From a virus, in IMG/VR virus record IMGVR_UViG_3300048918_000116, positions 1 through 64,000 of that record: a stretch of 64,000 bases of DNA; one strand, 5' to 3'. The notes beneath the pieces are model-generated. The model made no database searches. It had not been told where the DNA came from and worked only from the letters and a program-made list of their open reading frames with translations. Position 1 is the stretch's first letter. Every line of letters starts with the position of its first letter. A program made the position numbers and the translations under genes. Below, piece by piece: positions 55,902-63,992 of this stretch.

Positions 55902-56360
55902 ATGTCTGAACGTCTGGACAAGTATTATATTGACCCGACTTCAGACTGCTGGATTTGGTATGGTTCCGTTGATAAAGACGGTTACGGACGGTTGCGCGGT
56001 TCTATAAATGGTGTCATTGTTGTTGACCGAGCACCAAGAGCAAGTTACGAGCTTCATGTTGGCCCAATACCAGAAGGATTAATGGTATTGCATCATTGCG
56101 ATGTGCCTGCTTGCATTAACCCGAAACATCTTTATCTTGGAACACAAAAGGAAAACGGACACGATAAAAAGGTAAGAGGTAGAGCAAGAACAACTCCGCA
56201 ATTTGGAGCAGCAAACGGAATGTATGGACGATGTTTGGAGCTTAACCCGTTTTGGGGAAAGCATCACACCCAAGAAACAAAAGATAAGATAGCCGCTGCA
56301 AATAGTAAGAAGGCTCCGGAAGGCGTCATAATAACTGATTGGACAACTGAAAGGAAATAA
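55902..56360 (+). CDS. HNH homing-type endonuclease 2
   Basis: The start at 55902 (MSERLDKYYIDPTSDCWIWY) lies four bases after the folE stop, giving 152 residues. An earlier start inside folE is possible. The domain reads GYGRLRGSINGVIVVDRAPR, then GLMVLHHCDVPACINPKHLY, then LGTQKENGHDKKVRGRARTT, an HNH_3 enzyme. The C-terminus (FWGKHHTQETKDKIAAANSK) is a NUMOD-type DNA-binding motif common in homing enzymes. It interrupts the run from folE to dpdA. Confidence 0.88.
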   Translation: MSERLDKYYIDPTSDCWIWYGSVDKDGYGRLRGSINGVIVVDRAPRASYELHVGPIPEGLMVLHHCDVPACINPKHLYLGTQKENGHDKKVRGRARTTPQFGAANGMYGRCLELNPFWGKHHTQETKDKIAAANSKKAPEGVIITDWTTERK

Positions 56361-56361
56361 A

Positions 56362-56595
56362 ATGATTCCGATGCGTGTAGTTTTGAATTGTGAAGGTGCA
56401 TTCCCTAACATGGATTCACTCGGTGAAATAACCGCAGTTGGCCGACTCCCTCAAGGGATGCAGTCTGGCAAGTCCAGTATTGTGATTGAAATTGAAGTCA
56501 ACGGTGTTAAGTACCATGCTCAAACCTCGCTGGCAATAATGGTGACAGCAATGGAAGCCTTTAAAGCTCGCGAACTAGCTGAAGCTACAAACTGA
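56362..56595 (+). CDS. Small unknown protein
   Basis: The 77-residue protein starts MIPMRVVLNCEGAFPNMDSL, one base after the HNH stop. It is a beta-rich sequence (SSIVIEIEVNGVKYHAQTSL) and ends with a helix. No family is recognised. Confidence 0.55.
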   Translation: MIPMRVVLNCEGAFPNMDSLGEITAVGRLPQGMQSGKSSIVIEIEVNGVKYHAQTSLAIMVTAMEAFKARELAEATN

Positions 56596-56596
56596 A

Positions 56597-56860
56597 ATGA
56601 TAGTCAAACGCATTGAAAATGCAAGTCGCATACTTGGGGCGCCCGAAGACTGGAAGGACGATGGTTCTTCTTGTGTTGGGCTCCCTGTACGCGACGTGAG
56701 CACCGACCAAGGCATGTTTATGGTCAGTGCATGGGAACCTACGCTCGAGGAAATTGAGTTAATAACAAAAGGTCACAGCATACAGCTTTGGATTCGTGGC
56801 ACAAGTCATCCTGTTGTATCGTTGACCGTAGGTGTTGGCTTAGAGGAGTTTAAAAAGTGA
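56597..56860 (+). CDS. Small unknown protein
   Basis: The 87-residue product contains PVRDVSTDQGMFMVSAWEPT and GHSIQLWIRGTSHPVVSLTV, a pattern seen in small uncharacterised phage proteins. The stop overlaps the next start by 4 bases. The function is unknown. Confidence 0.58.
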   Translation: MIVKRIENASRILGAPEDWKDDGSSCVGLPVRDVSTDQGMFMVSAWEPTLEEIELITKGHSIQLWIRGTSHPVVSLTVGVGLEEFKK

Positions 56861-57090
56861 AACTTTCTGATTTTGATAAAGCTAGAGAATTAAAACGTCA
56901 AGTTGACGAAGTTAGCTTGCAGATTGCGCTAGTAGAAAGTAGAAATGGTCTTGGTGTCACAATTAAAGGTACATACCAAGACGAAGTAATGCTTGATGCT
57001 GTTCAAGCATCGGTTTTAAAAGAGCTAGAAAGAAGGCGGGAAGTTTATTTGTCAGAACTTGTCAAAATTGGCGTAATGGTGACACAGTGA
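56857..57090 (+). CDS. Small helical unknown protein
   Basis: The 77-residue product (MKLSDFDKARELKRQVDEVS; start codon GTG at 56857) is a coiled-coil-like helix ending LERRREVYLSELVKIGVMVT. It overlaps the dpdA-like gene by 4 bases, so the two are probably translated together. No family is recognised. Confidence 0.55.
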   Translation: MKLSDFDKARELKRQVDEVSLQIALVESRNGLGVTIKGTYQDEVMLDAVQASVLKELERRREVYLSELVKIGVMVTQ

Positions 57091-58013
57091 ATCTGTTCCT
57101 TGCTGCCGTATATACCAACTCATATATGGAGACTCAAAATCGCTATGTAAAGTTGACTGAAGTTGAACAAGCAATAGTTAAGCGTATTCCACACATCTTG
57201 GAGTCGTACCACTATGTCAATTCTCAAAAGTTTGTTGATGTCATGCGGCAGCAAGGCGCGAAGGTTTTTCTTGACTCTGGAGCGTTCTCTGCGTTTCATC
57301 TCGGCGTCAATATTAATATTAATGACTATTGCGATTATATCAAACGCAATGCTGATATACTTCGCGTTGAGGATGGGGCCGTAATGGCGTCCGTGCTTGA
57401 CGGTATTGGCAACCCGCTCAAGACTTGGCAAAACCAACTTTATATGGAGCAACAAGGTGCGAAACCCCTCCCATGCTTCCACTTCGGCGAAGATCCACGG
57501 TATCTTGACTGGTACATCCAACGGTACGACTATATCACTATCGGAGGGCTCGTTGGAAAATCTATTAAAGACGCACGTACTTGGCTCGACAGAATGTGGG
57601 ATAACCACATGCTCGACGGATCCGGACGTGCTCGTCTTAAAGTTCACGCCTTTGGTATGACATCACCGGAGTTAATGGCGCGTTATCCTTGGTTTAGTGC
57701 CGACTCATCTTCATGGATTCAAGCAGCAGCGTTTGGTAGCATCTACACTTCTGAGTACGGTCCTGTAGCTGTATCCAAAGATTCGCCCAGCAAACACGAT
57801 GCAGGAAGACATTTGTCGACCCTTACACCTATCGAGCAGGAAAGCATGTATAATATGCTTGCGGTAAAGGGTTTTAATTACGAAAGGTTATCCACCATTT
57901 ATGAAAGTAGAGCTGCCTATAACTGTTTAGGTTATATGGAGTTAAACGATCTAATTAACCAACGTGTTGAGCAAAATGGATACGAGGTAGCTCAAGCGCA
58001 ACAACTTTTCTAG
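57087..58013 (+). CDS. dpdA: DpdA-like DNA guanine transglycosylase
   Basis: The 308-residue product (GTG start at 57087) has the barrel features of the tRNA-guanine transglycosylase superfamily in the form typical of phage DpdA: AKVFLDSGAFSAFHLG with the nucleophile-region Asp, VLDGIGNPLKTWQNQLYMEQ, PLPCFHFGEDPRYLDWYI, YITIGGLVGKSIKD, VHAFGMTSPELMARYPWFSA, and DSSSW. It should exchange guanine in phage DNA for a 7-deazaguanine made by FolE-QueD-QueE-QueC. The zinc-binding Cys cluster of tRNA enzymes is not evident. It lies directly upstream of rtcB. Confidence 0.85.
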   Translation: MNLFLAAVYTNSYMETQNRYVKLTEVEQAIVKRIPHILESYHYVNSQKFVDVMRQQGAKVFLDSGAFSAFHLGVNININDYCDYIKRNADILRVEDGAVMASVLDGIGNPLKTWQNQLYMEQQGAKPLPCFHFGEDPRYLDWYIQRYDYITIGGLVGKSIKDARTWLDRMWDNHMLDGSGRARLKVHAFGMTSPELMARYPWFSADSSSWIQAAAFGSIYTSEYGPVAVSKDSPSKHDAGRHLSTLTPIEQESMYNMLAVKGFNYERLSTIYESRAAYNCLGYMELNDLINQRVEQNGYEVAQAQQLF

Positions 58014-58022
58014 GAGCACAGA

Positions 58023-59210
58023 ATGAAAGTTATTAACGACGAAGGTTCCAAGCCGATCAAGATTTGGACCGACGATATTGAGGATGCGGCGCTGACGCAG
58101 TTGAAGAATCTGGCGCGCTTGCCGTTCATCGCTGGCAATGGTGTTGCGTGTATGCCGGACGTTCATGCTGGCATTGGCTCCACGGTTGGGACGGTGATAG
58201 CTACCGACAAAGCGATTATTCCGGCTGCGGTCGGCGTCGATATTGGTTGTGGAATGAATGCAGTGCGTCTGTCGTTAAAAGCTTCCGACCTGCCAGAAAG
58301 CTTGGTAAATATCCGCCACCAAATTGAGCGGGATATTCCGCTTGGCGCAGGTGGAGCGCATTCTAGAATTGCGCCACAAGGACAACACACATTATGGGCA
58401 GATGTTCCTGACTCTGTGTTTCAAGTAACTGGCGGAAGCGCAAAGTTCTATAAGAAGGCGGAACCGCAGCTAGGCACGTTGGGCTCAGGCAACCATTTTA
58501 TTGAGCTGTGCTTAGATGAGAACCAAGACGTATGGATTATGCTGCACTCTGGTTCACGCGGCATTGGCAACATGATTGGCATGTATTTCATTGAAAAAGC
58601 CAAGCGCCGAATGGAGCAATATTTCATTAGCTTGCCAGACGGCGATCTTGCTTACTTCCCTGAAGATACAGACGAATTTAATGAATACGTTGAGGCAGTA
58701 GGTTGGGCGCAAAACTATGCTTTGGAAAACCGTCGCATGATGATGCAGCTAGTAATTGCAGCGTTGCGCCGCCATATTCCGATTGAATTCACAATCACCC
58801 AAGAAGCAATTAACTGCCACCATAACTACGTCGAGAAGGAAAACCACTTTGGACGGAACCTTTGGGTCACGCGAAAAGGCGCTATTCGAGCACGTGAGGG
58901 CGACCTTGGGATTATCCCAGGCTCAATGGGACAGAGAAGTTACATCGTCCGTGGCAAGGGAAATCCTGAATCATACTGCTCTTGTTCGCACGGAGCTGGG
59001 CGTAAAATGTCTCGCAGTAAGGCTCGTAAAGTCTTTACTATTGCTGACCTAAAAGAACAAACTGCTGGCGTTGAATGCCTTAAAACAGACGCCGTACTAG
59101 ATGAAATTCCAGGCGCTTACAAGAACATTGACGATGTTATGAACAACCAGAAAGACTTGGTTGAAATCGTTCATACTCTAAAACAGGTCTTGTGCGTTAA
59201 GGGGGCATAA
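58023..59210 (+). CDS. rtcB: RNA ligase RtcB
   Basis: The 395-residue protein matches RtcB throughout: MPDVHAGIGSTVGTVIATDK, PAAVGVDIGCGMNAVRL with the Mn-binding Asp/Cys, QLGTLGSGNHFIELC, MLHSGSRGIGNMIG, EAINCHHNYVEKENHFG, PGSMGQRSYIVRGKG, and CSCSHGAGRKMSRSKA with the guanylated His. It uses GTP to join 2',3'-cyclic phosphate or 3'-phosphate to 5'-OH RNA ends. Hammerhead ribozymes leave exactly these ends, and tRNAs cut by host anticodon nucleases also do. The start follows AGGAG; the stop overlaps the next gene. Confidence 0.95.
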   Translation: MKVINDEGSKPIKIWTDDIEDAALTQLKNLARLPFIAGNGVACMPDVHAGIGSTVGTVIATDKAIIPAAVGVDIGCGMNAVRLSLKASDLPESLVNIRHQIERDIPLGAGGAHSRIAPQGQHTLWADVPDSVFQVTGGSAKFYKKAEPQLGTLGSGNHFIELCLDENQDVWIMLHSGSRGIGNMIGMYFIEKAKRRMEQYFISLPDGDLAYFPEDTDEFNEYVEAVGWAQNYALENRRMMMQLVIAALRRHIPIEFTITQEAINCHHNYVEKENHFGRNLWVTRKGAIRAREGDLGIIPGSMGQRSYIVRGKGNPESYCSCSHGAGRKMSRSKARKVFTIADLKEQTAGVECLKTDAVLDEIPGAYKNIDDVMNNQKDLVEIVHTLKQVLCVKGA

Positions 59211-59398
59211 TGTTTTACGATGACAACACTATGGACGTTGAGTTCACCGACGGCAAAACTGAGCGTCGCAAAATTGATCGGGTTGAGAGAGGTGTAGCAA
59301 GGTCAAACTTTCCGGTTGCTATACCTGTCTTGAAAGAAGGTGAAGAAGCATTCTGGAGGATTAGTTCTAGCGTACCTATTATTATCAAGGTGTCGTAA
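59210..59398 (+). CDS. Small unknown protein
   Basis: The 62-residue product (MFYDDNTMDVEFTDGKTERR) starts on the last base of rtcB and is beta-rich, ending FWRISSSVPIIIKVS. No family is recognised. Coupling suggests a link to RtcB, not proven. Confidence 0.58.
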   Translation: MFYDDNTMDVEFTDGKTERRKIDRVERGVARSNFPVAIPVLKEGEEAFWRISSSVPIIIKVS

Positions 59399-59592
59399 TG
59401 GGCAAAGAGATTGAACCTTGCAAGGTATGCCAGACCAAGACTACGGATTCTTGTTCGCATGTTAAATGCCCGAACCGAAAGCTCATAACTGCGCAAGTAG
59501 GTGACGGTAGTCAGACAGTGCATTCCAAAGATGCACTTGGTCGTGGTTATGCAGACGGATATCGTAAGTTCCCAACTAAGAGCGAATCATAA
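59398..59592 (+). CDS. Small Cys-rich protein
   Basis: The 64-residue protein has EPCKVCQTKTTDSCSHVKCP, four or five Cys/His that could form a zinc finger, then a basic tail (GRGYADGYRKFPTKSES). Overlaps on both sides (TAATG) show coupled translation. No family is recognised. Confidence 0.6.
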   Translation: MGKEIEPCKVCQTKTTDSCSHVKCPNRKLITAQVGDGSQTVHSKDALGRGYADGYRKFPTKSES

Positions 59593-59771
59593 TGGAACAC
59601 AAGAACAGACCAACAGATATGCTAATACGTCAGCAAGCTGCAAATCGAAATGCGGCGCGTTATAGAAATCCTGAAACTAAACAAAGACATTTTTGTCACT
59701 TGCCTTTGTTTCGGTCTGCCTTTGTTTTAGATATGCTTGCTATTCGTAAAGAATTGAGGTTAAGGAAATGA
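59592..59771 (+). CDS. Small basic unknown protein
   Basis: ATG at 59592 overlaps the previous stop. The 59-residue product starts MEHKNRPTDMLIRQQAANRN and has a basic N-terminal half and a hydrophobic helix (FRSAFVLDMLAIRKELRLRK). It ends in an ATGA overlap. No family is recognised. Confidence 0.58.
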   Translation: MEHKNRPTDMLIRQQAANRNAARYRNPETKQRHFCHLPLFRSAFVLDMLAIRKELRLRK

Positions 59772-59971
59772 ATAAAGATACTGAAGCACTGCTGAAACGT
59801 TTGCAAAAAGAAGCTTTATCGTCAGCTAAAGAAGGTGTCCGCATTTTGGAAAAAGATATTGATAAAGATATTTCATTGCGCACTGCGGCCAACCAGCTTC
59901 GTCAAGCTGCAAAAGACTTAGACACAATGGACGGAATCTTTCAGGCGCTTTATTGGGAGAAGCAGAAATGA
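59768..59971 (+). CDS. Small helical unknown protein
   Basis: The 67-residue protein (MNKDTEALLKRLQKEALSSA) is helical throughout, ending DGIFQALYWEKQK. It overlaps the previous and next genes as ATGA. No family is recognised. Confidence 0.58.
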   Translation: MNKDTEALLKRLQKEALSSAKEGVRILEKDIDKDISLRTAANQLRQAAKDLDTMDGIFQALYWEKQK

Positions 59972-60366
59972 AAGTTATCGTCGCAGGCTCCAGAACAGTT
60001 ACTAGCATGACCTTTGTAGAGCTAGCTATCAAAGAATCAAAGTTCGAAATAACCGAGCTTGTATCTGGTGGAGCTCGCGGCGTTGACGAACTTGGTGAAG
60101 TATGGGCTGCATTTAATCATATTCCCATTAAACAATTCCGTGCAGCGTGGGGCTTCTATGGTCAAAGCGCAGGTATGATCCGGAATGGCGAAATGGCTCA
60201 ATATGCAGATGCACTTATTGCGGTCTGGGATGGTAGAAGCAAAGGCACTAAGCACATGATCTGGACTGCACAACACAGATTTAAATTGCCTACTTATGTT
60301 GCAAATGTCTCAGATGCAAGAAGAACGCCTATGCTACCAGACGCAACAACAGGAGACTATTCATAA
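59968..60366 (+). CDS. SLOG-fold protein (YspA/DUF2493-like)
   Basis: The start at 59968 (MKVIVAGSRTVTSMTFVELA) overlaps the previous stop as ATGA, giving 132 residues. The motifs IVAGSRT, ELVSGGARGVDELGE and ADALIAVWDGRSKGTKHMI are those of the DUF2493/DprA-related SLOG superfamily, Rossmann-like proteins that bind nucleotide ligands. Phage members are common. Some SLOG proteins sense or degrade signal nucleotides, so a counter-defence role is possible. Confidence 0.8.
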   Translation: MKVIVAGSRTVTSMTFVELAIKESKFEITELVSGGARGVDELGEVWAAFNHIPIKQFRAAWGFYGQSAGMIRNGEMAQYADALIAVWDGRSKGTKHMIWTAQHRFKLPTYVANVSDARRTPMLPDATTGDYS

Positions 60367-61325
60367 TGCTTAACGCTTTAAAGTTCTGTGCCGGCAGCGT
60401 CGCTAAGAAAGACTTTGTAGCCGCACTGACACACTTCGCAATTGAAAATGGACGTGTGAGAGGTTTCAATGGTACGCTTGCTCTATCTAGCCCTATACCT
60501 TTCGATGTTACCTGCAAACCTAAGGCCGATATTCTTATTAAAGCCATTGCCAACTGTGAAGATACAGTCCAGCTTGCACTCACAGGTGCAGGCCGACTCT
60601 CTGTTAAGTCCGGAGTCTTTAAAGCTTTCGTCAACTGTGTTGAAGGAGACACACCACATGTTGAGCCCGACGGAGCAGTTGTTAATTTTGACGGTGCAGC
60701 CTTACTAGAAGGTATCAAACAAGTCGCGAGCTTTGTTGGTGAAGATGCTTCGCGTCTTTGGGCACAAGGTGTCCTTATAAAAGACAAAAGTTTGTTTGCG
60801 ACAAACAATATTATCCTTGTACAATATTGGTTAGGTGTTGATTTCCCGCATATTGTAAATATACCTCGAGCCGCGATCAAAGAGATGTTACGCATTAACG
60901 AGCCGCCTCTCTTTGCGCAAGTTGCAGAGAATAGCATTACGTTCCACTACGAAGGTGAACGTTGGTTGCGTACACAACTATACTCGACTGAATGGCCTGA
61001 CCTCAGCAAGATCCTTGATAAGCCATTTACGCCGTTCCCGATTGACGATCGCATCTTTGCAGGATTAGAAGTTATTAAGCCGTTCTTGGACAAGCAAGAG
61101 ACTGTACACTTCAAAGATGCGCATGTTGCAACCAGTCTTGAAGAAGGTGAAGGTGCAAGCTACTATGTACCGGATCTGCAATGGGACGGCAAGTATAACC
61201 ACACTATGCTTACTCTACTTAAAGGCGTCGTGGAAAAGATTGATTGGAGCACATGGCCGGCCCCTTGTCTTTTTACTGGAGGTAAGAATCGTCTGCGCGG
61301 TGCAATCGTAGGGATGCGAGCATGA
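60366..61325 (+). CDS. DNA polymerase sliding clamp-like protein
   Basis: The 319-residue product starts MLNALKFCAGSVAKKDFVAA, with THFAIENGRVRGFNGTLALS and IANCEDTVQLALTGAGRLSV, strand-rich repeats like beta-clamp domains. A C-terminal part reads SITFHYEGERWLRTQLYSTE and PDLQWDGKYNHTMLTLLKGV. It lies three short steps upstream of the DNA polymerase, in a continuous overlapping operon, which supports a processivity role. The start overlaps the previous stop by one base. Confidence 0.72.
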   Translation: MLNALKFCAGSVAKKDFVAALTHFAIENGRVRGFNGTLALSSPIPFDVTCKPKADILIKAIANCEDTVQLALTGAGRLSVKSGVFKAFVNCVEGDTPHVEPDGAVVNFDGAALLEGIKQVASFVGEDASRLWAQGVLIKDKSLFATNNIILVQYWLGVDFPHIVNIPRAAIKEMLRINEPPLFAQVAENSITFHYEGERWLRTQLYSTEWPDLSKILDKPFTPFPIDDRIFAGLEVIKPFLDKQETVHFKDAHVATSLEEGEGASYYVPDLQWDGKYNHTMLTLLKGVVEKIDWSTWPAPCLFTGGKNRLRGAIVGMRA

Positions 61326-61576
61326 AACCAACAAACCATCCTTTTTATCTCGATATAGATACACAAACACCGTTGACCATGTTGGTATGTGTTTACTCAA
61401 TAACAAGAGGTATTCACTTATCTTCATATACAACTTTTCCTAACAACTTTGAATTATCAAAAGAAACAAAAGCTAAGATTAAGAAATTAACTGCTGAATA
61501 TAACAGAGCAAAAGTTCAACGTAATAAACGCTTAGAAAAAGAACTACTGCTTAAACTTAGAGAGTTGGGAGTATGA
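61322..61576 (+). CDS. Small unknown protein
   Basis: The 84-residue product starts MKPTNHPFYLDIDTQTPLTM and ends with a basic coiled coil (AEYNRAKVQRNKRLEKELLL). It overlaps both neighbours by 4 bases. No family is recognised. Confidence 0.58.
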   Translation: MKPTNHPFYLDIDTQTPLTMLVCVYSITRGIHLSSYTTFPNNFELSKETKAKIKKLTAEYNRAKVQRNKRLEKELLLKLRELGV

Positions 61577-61746
61577 GTCCACTTAGGATAACTAAACGTG
61601 CATACGTCTGTTGGGACGGACCTTGGTGCGGTCATACTCTTTATATGAGTTCGCCATTTACCTTGCCTGTTCTAATTAACGGCATCTTGAGTCGTTATAG
61701 AGTTGGTCCTGTTGGATATCTTTATTGGGAACGTTTAAATGGCTAG
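61573..61746 (+). CDS. Small unknown protein
   Basis: ATG at 61573 overlaps the previous stop. The 57-residue product (MSPLRITKRAYVCWDGPWCG) is rich in aromatic residues and ends GYLYWERLNG. It overlaps the polymerase start by 8 bases. No family is recognised. Confidence 0.55.
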   Translation: MSPLRITKRAYVCWDGPWCGHTLYMSSPFTLPVLINGILSRYRVGPVGYLYWERLNG

Positions 61747-63970
61747 AGCAGATGCACTAGGAATGTTCTGGCAGGATGAACCGAAAGTTAAGGCGGTCGC
61801 GAAAGAAAAGATTAAACGCGAGCCGCCTTTTCCGTTTTGGTTGCAATCCGACTACCTTCCAGGCCTTGCCGAAGCGCAAGCGTTTGACATCCCGCTATTC
61901 ACTGACTACGAGTTAGGTCAAGCTGCGCTTAACAAAGAGCGATTAGTATGGGACATCGAGTCTTACCCTAACTATGCGCTTATCGGGTTTAAGTCTATTG
62001 ACTCCGGCAAGGTTGTTTATGTTGAACAGTCCAACGACTACGGGATGGGCGTATGGTTTGACCTTGGCAAGCTTGACTGGATTATACGCAACTTCTGCAT
62101 CGTTAGTTTTAACGGTAGGCATTATGATATGCCTATACTTACGCTTGCACTGGCTGGCTTTGGTCCCGAAGCATTATGGGATGCAACAGTGCGAATCATT
62201 AAGTTCGGTGAGCGCCCTGATGAAGTGCTTAAAGCCTTCAAGGTTAAGAAGCTAAAAGATATAGACCATATTGACATTAAAGAAGTTGCACCTCTACATG
62301 ACTCGTTGAAGATTTACTCCGGTCGTCTGCACACACGTCGGATGCAAGACTTACCATTTAAGCCTGGCACTGTTCTCAATGCAGACCAAATGGACATTGT
62401 GCGCTATTATTGGGTTAATGATCTACAGTCAACGGAAGAACTGTATAACGAGCTACTACCTGCAATTCAGCTTCGTGAAGCAATGTCTAAAGAGTACAAG
62501 ACAGACGTTCGCAGTAAGTCTGATGCGCAGGTTGCGGAAGCAGTAGTTTTGAGCGGGTTAAAAGCTATAACGGGACAGCAAAGGTTTGAGAAACCTACTG
62601 TCAATCCGGGACTTATGTTTAAGTACCAGATTCCGCATTATGTGAAGTATCAAACACCGTTGTTGAACTCGGTCTTGCAACACGTTCGGGATGCGGAGTT
62701 TGTTGTTGGTGATGGCGGAGAAGTCTTAAAACCAGGCTGTTTCCCAATTGAGTTCCAGATTGCAGATAGCAAGTACACCCTTGGCATCGGTGGATTGCAT
62801 AGCTGCGAGAAAAGTGTCACACATTGCGCTGGCGCAGAATGGTTGCTAATTGATCGCGACGTTGCATCCTTCTACCCGCGCGTTATCCTGACGCAACGGT
62901 TGTATCCGGCACATCTTGGGCCGGCATTCCTGAAGGTTTATAACACGATTGTTACACGTCGTCTTGCGGCTAAGGATCAAGCAGCAAACCTAAAGAAGAA
63001 GTTTAAGGGTCAGGTAATGCCTGACGCTATTGCAAAGCAAGTTGCAGACCTCACTATTGTTGCCGACTCGCTTAAGATTACGATTAACGGTTCATTCGGT
63101 AAGTTTGGCAATGCTTACAGCATGTTGTATTCGCCTAACCTAATGATCCAAGTTACGCTTACAGGTCAGCTTGTACTAATTATGCTCATTGAAAGACTCG
63201 AGCTAGCTGGCATTAAAGTTGTGAGCGCGAATACAGACGGTGTGGTTATCAAATGTCATGTAACCCAAAAGGAAAAGCTAGATGCGATCATTAAACAGTG
63301 GGAAACGGATATTGATTGCCAAACGGAAGAAACAAGATACAGCTCCACGCATAACCGTGATGTCAATAACTACTTTGCCATCAAAGACGATGGTGAAATC
63401 AAGGTTAAGGGAGTTTATTCCGAACGTGGGTCAGCAGGTAACTCTGTACTCTCAAAGAATCCCTATGCGCTTATTGCGAGCGACGCGGTTAAGAAGTTTC
63501 TGGTTGACGGGACGCCTGTTGACCACACTATTCGGGCGTGTACTGATATCAGACGGTTTGCCTGTCTGCGTTACGTTAAAGGCGGAGCGGTCAAAGTGTA
63601 CAATAACAACTACGACGCTAAGCTGTCAAACGAAAAGAAGATTGAAATTGTTAAGAGTAAAGGCGGTTACGAGTTCATAGACGGTTATTGGTTATTCAAA
63701 GGCGAAAGCGACCGAGAGGTAAAAGATCTAGAAACTATCTATAAATTGTGCTGCACCGCTGACCCTAACGAATATCTTGGTAAAGCGATTAGATGGTATT
63801 ACTCGACCAACGTAGAGGGAGAGATTGTAAATTCGGTCAACGGTAACAAAGTGTCTATGACCGATAACGCTAGACCCATAATGACACTACCAAAAGAAAT
63901 ACCAGAAGATATGGACTATGACTGGTATATTCAAAAAGCACATGACATCTTAGAAGAAGTGGCAGCATAA
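61739..63970 (+). CDS. Family B DNA polymerase with proofreading domain
   Basis: The 743-residue product has a 3'-5' exonuclease domain: ExoI RLVWDIESYPNYALIG (Asp-Ile-Glu, residue about 72), ExoII CIVSFNGRHYDMP. The polymerase part has motif A WLLIDRDVASFYPRVIL (Asp of DVASFYP, residue about 380), motif B KITINGSFGKFGN and motif C VVSANTDGVVI, where NTDG replaces the usual DTD. It copies phage DNA with the clamp coded upstream. The length is compact for the family. The start overlaps the preceding gene. Confidence 0.9.
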   Translation: MARADALGMFWQDEPKVKAVAKEKIKREPPFPFWLQSDYLPGLAEAQAFDIPLFTDYELGQAALNKERLVWDIESYPNYALIGFKSIDSGKVVYVEQSNDYGMGVWFDLGKLDWIIRNFCIVSFNGRHYDMPILTLALAGFGPEALWDATVRIIKFGERPDEVLKAFKVKKLKDIDHIDIKEVAPLHDSLKIYSGRLHTRRMQDLPFKPGTVLNADQMDIVRYYWVNDLQSTEELYNELLPAIQLREAMSKEYKTDVRSKSDAQVAEAVVLSGLKAITGQQRFEKPTVNPGLMFKYQIPHYVKYQTPLLNSVLQHVRDAEFVVGDGGEVLKPGCFPIEFQIADSKYTLGIGGLHSCEKSVTHCAGAEWLLIDRDVASFYPRVILTQRLYPAHLGPAFLKVYNTIVTRRLAAKDQAANLKKKFKGQVMPDAIAKQVADLTIVADSLKITINGSFGKFGNAYSMLYSPNLMIQVTLTGQLVLIMLIERLELAGIKVVSANTDGVVIKCHVTQKEKLDAIIKQWETDIDCQTEETRYSSTHNRDVNNYFAIKDDGEIKVKGVYSERGSAGNSVLSKNPYALIASDAVKKFLVDGTPVDHTIRACTDIRRFACLRYVKGGAVKVYNNNYDAKLSNEKKIEIVKSKGGYEFIDGYWLFKGESDREVKDLETIYKLCCTADPNEYLGKAIRWYYSTNVEGEIVNSVNGNKVSMTDNARPIMTLPKEIPEDMDYDWYIQKAHDILEEVAA

Positions 63971-63992
63971 CAATCAGTAAACAGGGATAACT

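Larger units (their letters stand above)
2479..63529. repeat. Dispersed TNACCACACT motif, 21 copies
   Basis: ACCACACT preceded by T-N (N mostly A or G) starts on the plus strand at 2481, 12296, 15346, 17452, 19346, 23984, 26673, 27341, 30870, 33782, 36244, 42046, 44222, 52090, 54710, 61198 and 63522, and on the minus strand (as AGTGTGGT) at 23505, 28336, 43592 and 54882. Every copy found has T two bases before ACCACACT. It occurs in genes of both strands, in several reading frames, at start codons, right after stop codons and in gaps. Further copies end in C, A or G. Counted by eye. Confidence 0.8.
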
